Source of the DNA: Flammeovirga pacifica
GTDB lineage: Bacteria > Bacteroidota > Bacteroidia > Cytophagales > Flammeovirgaceae
Direction: 5' to 3'
DNA length: 64,000 nucleotides
Assembly: GCF_000807855.2 (NCBI RefSeq)
Contig: NZ_JRYR02000001.1
Location: forward strand, 1,915,881 to 1,979,880
The notes under the pieces are model-generated. The model had not been told where the DNA came from, did no database searches, and saw only the letters and a list, made by a program, of their open reading frames with translations. Within the stretch, counting starts at the first letter, position 1; every line of letters begins with the position of its first letter. Below are positions 62,877-64,000 of this stretch, piece by piece. Both the position numbers and the translations under genes were made by a program.

Positions 62877-63479
62877 TTATTGTTTAGAATCGTCGCCTTC
62901 TTCTGCTATTTGATTAAAATCATCTGCTGGAGCTTCAAAATCAATTGCTTCTTCTGCAGGAACATCAGCTATTTCAGGATGAGAAGTAGCTGGAGCTTCT
63001 AAAGTTGGTGGTGCGACTACTGCTTCCATTGGATTGAACGCTGCCTCAGAAGCCGTATAAGCTGCGGTAGAAGAAGCTATTTGTGGTTGAGTAAAAACAT
63101 TAGATGCAACATTGGGAACGTCTACTCCTTTCGTTTTTTGATATAACTCAAATAAACTATAAATAGCTTTAATATTATCATTTATAATTTTATGACCGTG
63201 TGCCTCTTTTTGAGCATGAAAATCTCTTACCCAAGCATACTTATCTTGAATAAGTTCTTCACTTACCTTAGATGTTATGTCACCTTTTAACAAATGAATC
63301 TCACTACTCATCACTTTAAATTCTGAGTTTTCTTTTTTGATGACTTCATTCTTCTCTCCTTCTACTCTAAAATCTCCTACAACTGTTTTTACATCTAGAG
63401 TAACTAAATTATTAATGTAATCTTCAATATTATTGACGAACCTTGAAAAAAATCCTTTTTGTTCTTCTTCTTGAGACAT
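62877..63479 (-). CDS. Unknown protein with Ala/Pro-rich tail, three-gene cluster (first gene)
   Basis: A 200-residue soluble protein. It has LVTLDVKTVVGDF (25-37), close to LLTLEVNTIF of the next gene, then LLKGDITSKV (63-72) and DFHAQK (86-91), matching the shared motif. From ~120 it is rich in Ala, Pro, Glu and Asp, probably disordered (EAAFNPMEAVVAPPTLEAPA). Its ATG at 63479 is the first of the frame. Function unknown; it heads the operon and diverges from hpt. Confidence 0.68.
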   Translation of the reverse strand: MSQEEEQKGFFSRFVNNIEDYINNLVTLDVKTVVGDFRVEGEKNEVIKKENSEFKVMSSEIHLLKGDITSKVSEELIQDKYAWVRDFHAQKEAHGHKIINDNIKAIYSLFELYQKTKGVDVPNVASNVFTQPQIASSTAAYTASEAAFNPMEAVVAPPTLEAPATSHPEIADVPAEEAIDFEAPADDFNQIAEEGDDSKQ

Positions 63480-63652
63480 ATCTTTTTTATTTGAGTAATG
63501 TAAAAGGGCTTAAAATATATTAGGAATCAAACTATTAATGAAATTCCTTTATTTATACTATTAAAGTTGATTGAATTTGATGAAAAATCCAAAACCTTGA
63601 AATAATCTATTCTTTTAGGAAATACTCACAACTTTTATTGGAATGCTCTTCT

Positions 63653-63660
63653 TATATTTG
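63653..63660 (+). promoter_or_regulatory. Candidate -7 element for hpt
   Basis: TATATTTG is a perfect TAnnTTTG match, 51 bases before the hpt start. The expected -33 position holds only a T-rich stretch. Confidence 0.45.
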
Positions 63661-63711
63661 TCTCTTTAAAAACAAAAAAAAGTATTAAATCAATTTTTAG
63701 ATTTATCACTC

Positions 63712-64000
63712 ATGGCTGAAGTAACAAAAGTTCTTGATAAAGAATTTGTTCCATTTATAAGTAAAGAACAAATTGCTACCCGTATCCAAGCTTTAGGAAA
63801 CGAATTAACAAAAGAGTATCAAAACAAAGACGTACTTTTTGTTAGTGTATTGAACGGTGCATTTATGTTTACATCTGACTTGGTCAAAGAAATCAAGGTA
63901 CCTTTAGAAATTTCTTTTGTAAAATATGCTTCTTATGAGGGTACTGAAAGTACTGGTAAGGTAAAGCAGTTAATTGGCTTTAACGCTGATCAAGTAAAAG
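63712..64000 (+). CDS. hpt: Hypoxanthine phosphoribosyltransferase, 3' partial
   Basis: The first 96 residues are visible, ending at the window edge. The start ATG at 63712 begins MAEVTKVLDKEFVPFISKEQ. The conserved blocks DVLFVSVLNGAFMFTSDL and PLEISFVKYASYEGTESTGKV match HPRT, which salvages hypoxanthine or guanine with PRPP. The PRPP-binding loop lies beyond the window. Confidence 0.9.
   Translation, partial: MAEVTKVLDKEFVPFISKEQIATRIQALGNELTKEYQNKDVLFVSVLNGAFMFTSDLVKEIKVPLEISFVKYASYEGTESTGKVKQLIGFNADQVK

Noticed and set aside
1-64000. CRISPR arrays, rRNA, tRNA and IS elements
   Set aside because: No regularly spaced direct repeats, no tRNA T-loop pattern in a cloverleaf context and no transposase were recognised; the only mobile element is the group II intron.

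Overview
The window looks like chromosome of a low-GC Bacteroidota, probably a gliding marine member of the Cytophagales (a Flammeovirga-like lineage is my best guess, not proven). Evidence: a MurF-alanine racemase fusion, two type IX secretion (T9SS) cargo genes ending in the gliding-associated CHU_C domain, a PorP/SprF protein, GldA, an STN-type TonB receptor paired with a DUF4249 lipoprotein, DUF1573 proteins, no obvious Shine-Dalgarno sites, and several -7 elements of the Bacteroidota form TAnnTTTG. No tRNA, rRNA, CRISPR array or IS transposase was recognised.

Layout. 1-9.1 kb: the end of a PKD/CHU_C surface protein, then on the minus strand a MATE transporter, 5-formyl-THF cyclo-ligase, a TamB-like protein and hemF. 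9.3-12.3 kb: murF-alr and a small lipoprotein. 12.27-14.16 kb: a complete-looking class C group II intron with its reverse transcriptase, sitting just after a terminator-like hairpin downstream of folC. 14.3-20.9 kb: folC, an AlkD-like protein, ribD, a RluA-type pseudouridine synthase, a serine hydrolase and fadD. 21.4-23.4 kb: a J-protein/PspA operon and a His-rich secreted protein. 23.4-28.1 kb (minus): cysE, a PlsC-like acyltransferase, tcdA, TatD hydrolase, a PfkB sugar kinase and a lipoprotein.

28.3-41.8 kb is the surface and secretion block: a DUF4377/META lipoprotein, a secreted TPR-CHAT (caspase-like) protein, and facing it an operon encoding a 1831-residue CHU_C adhesin, a PorP/SprF protein and a TPR/PD40/OmpA protein, the arrangement known from SprB-SprF type surface adhesins. 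42-51 kb: a lactonase-type beta-propeller, a SelW-like redox protein, orphan gldA, a DUF2490 protein with a MORN-repeat membrane protein, an M28 peptidase, murI, a DUF4340-like protein and a DUF1573 protein.

51.4-56 kb: a SiaB kinase-SiaC phosphoprotein switch, xerD, a TrpF-fold protein that appears to have lost its catalytic residues, and a thioredoxin-DUF6952-hisE cluster. 56.4-61.5 kb: a ScfR-like HTH regulator followed by a TonB receptor and DUF4249 lipoprotein. 61.5-63.5 kb: three unrecognised, tightly spaced genes whose products share a short sequence motif; this is the best candidate here for an undescribed system. The window ends in hpt. The hypothetical calls and all promoter and operator calls rest on reading by eye, without database searches.
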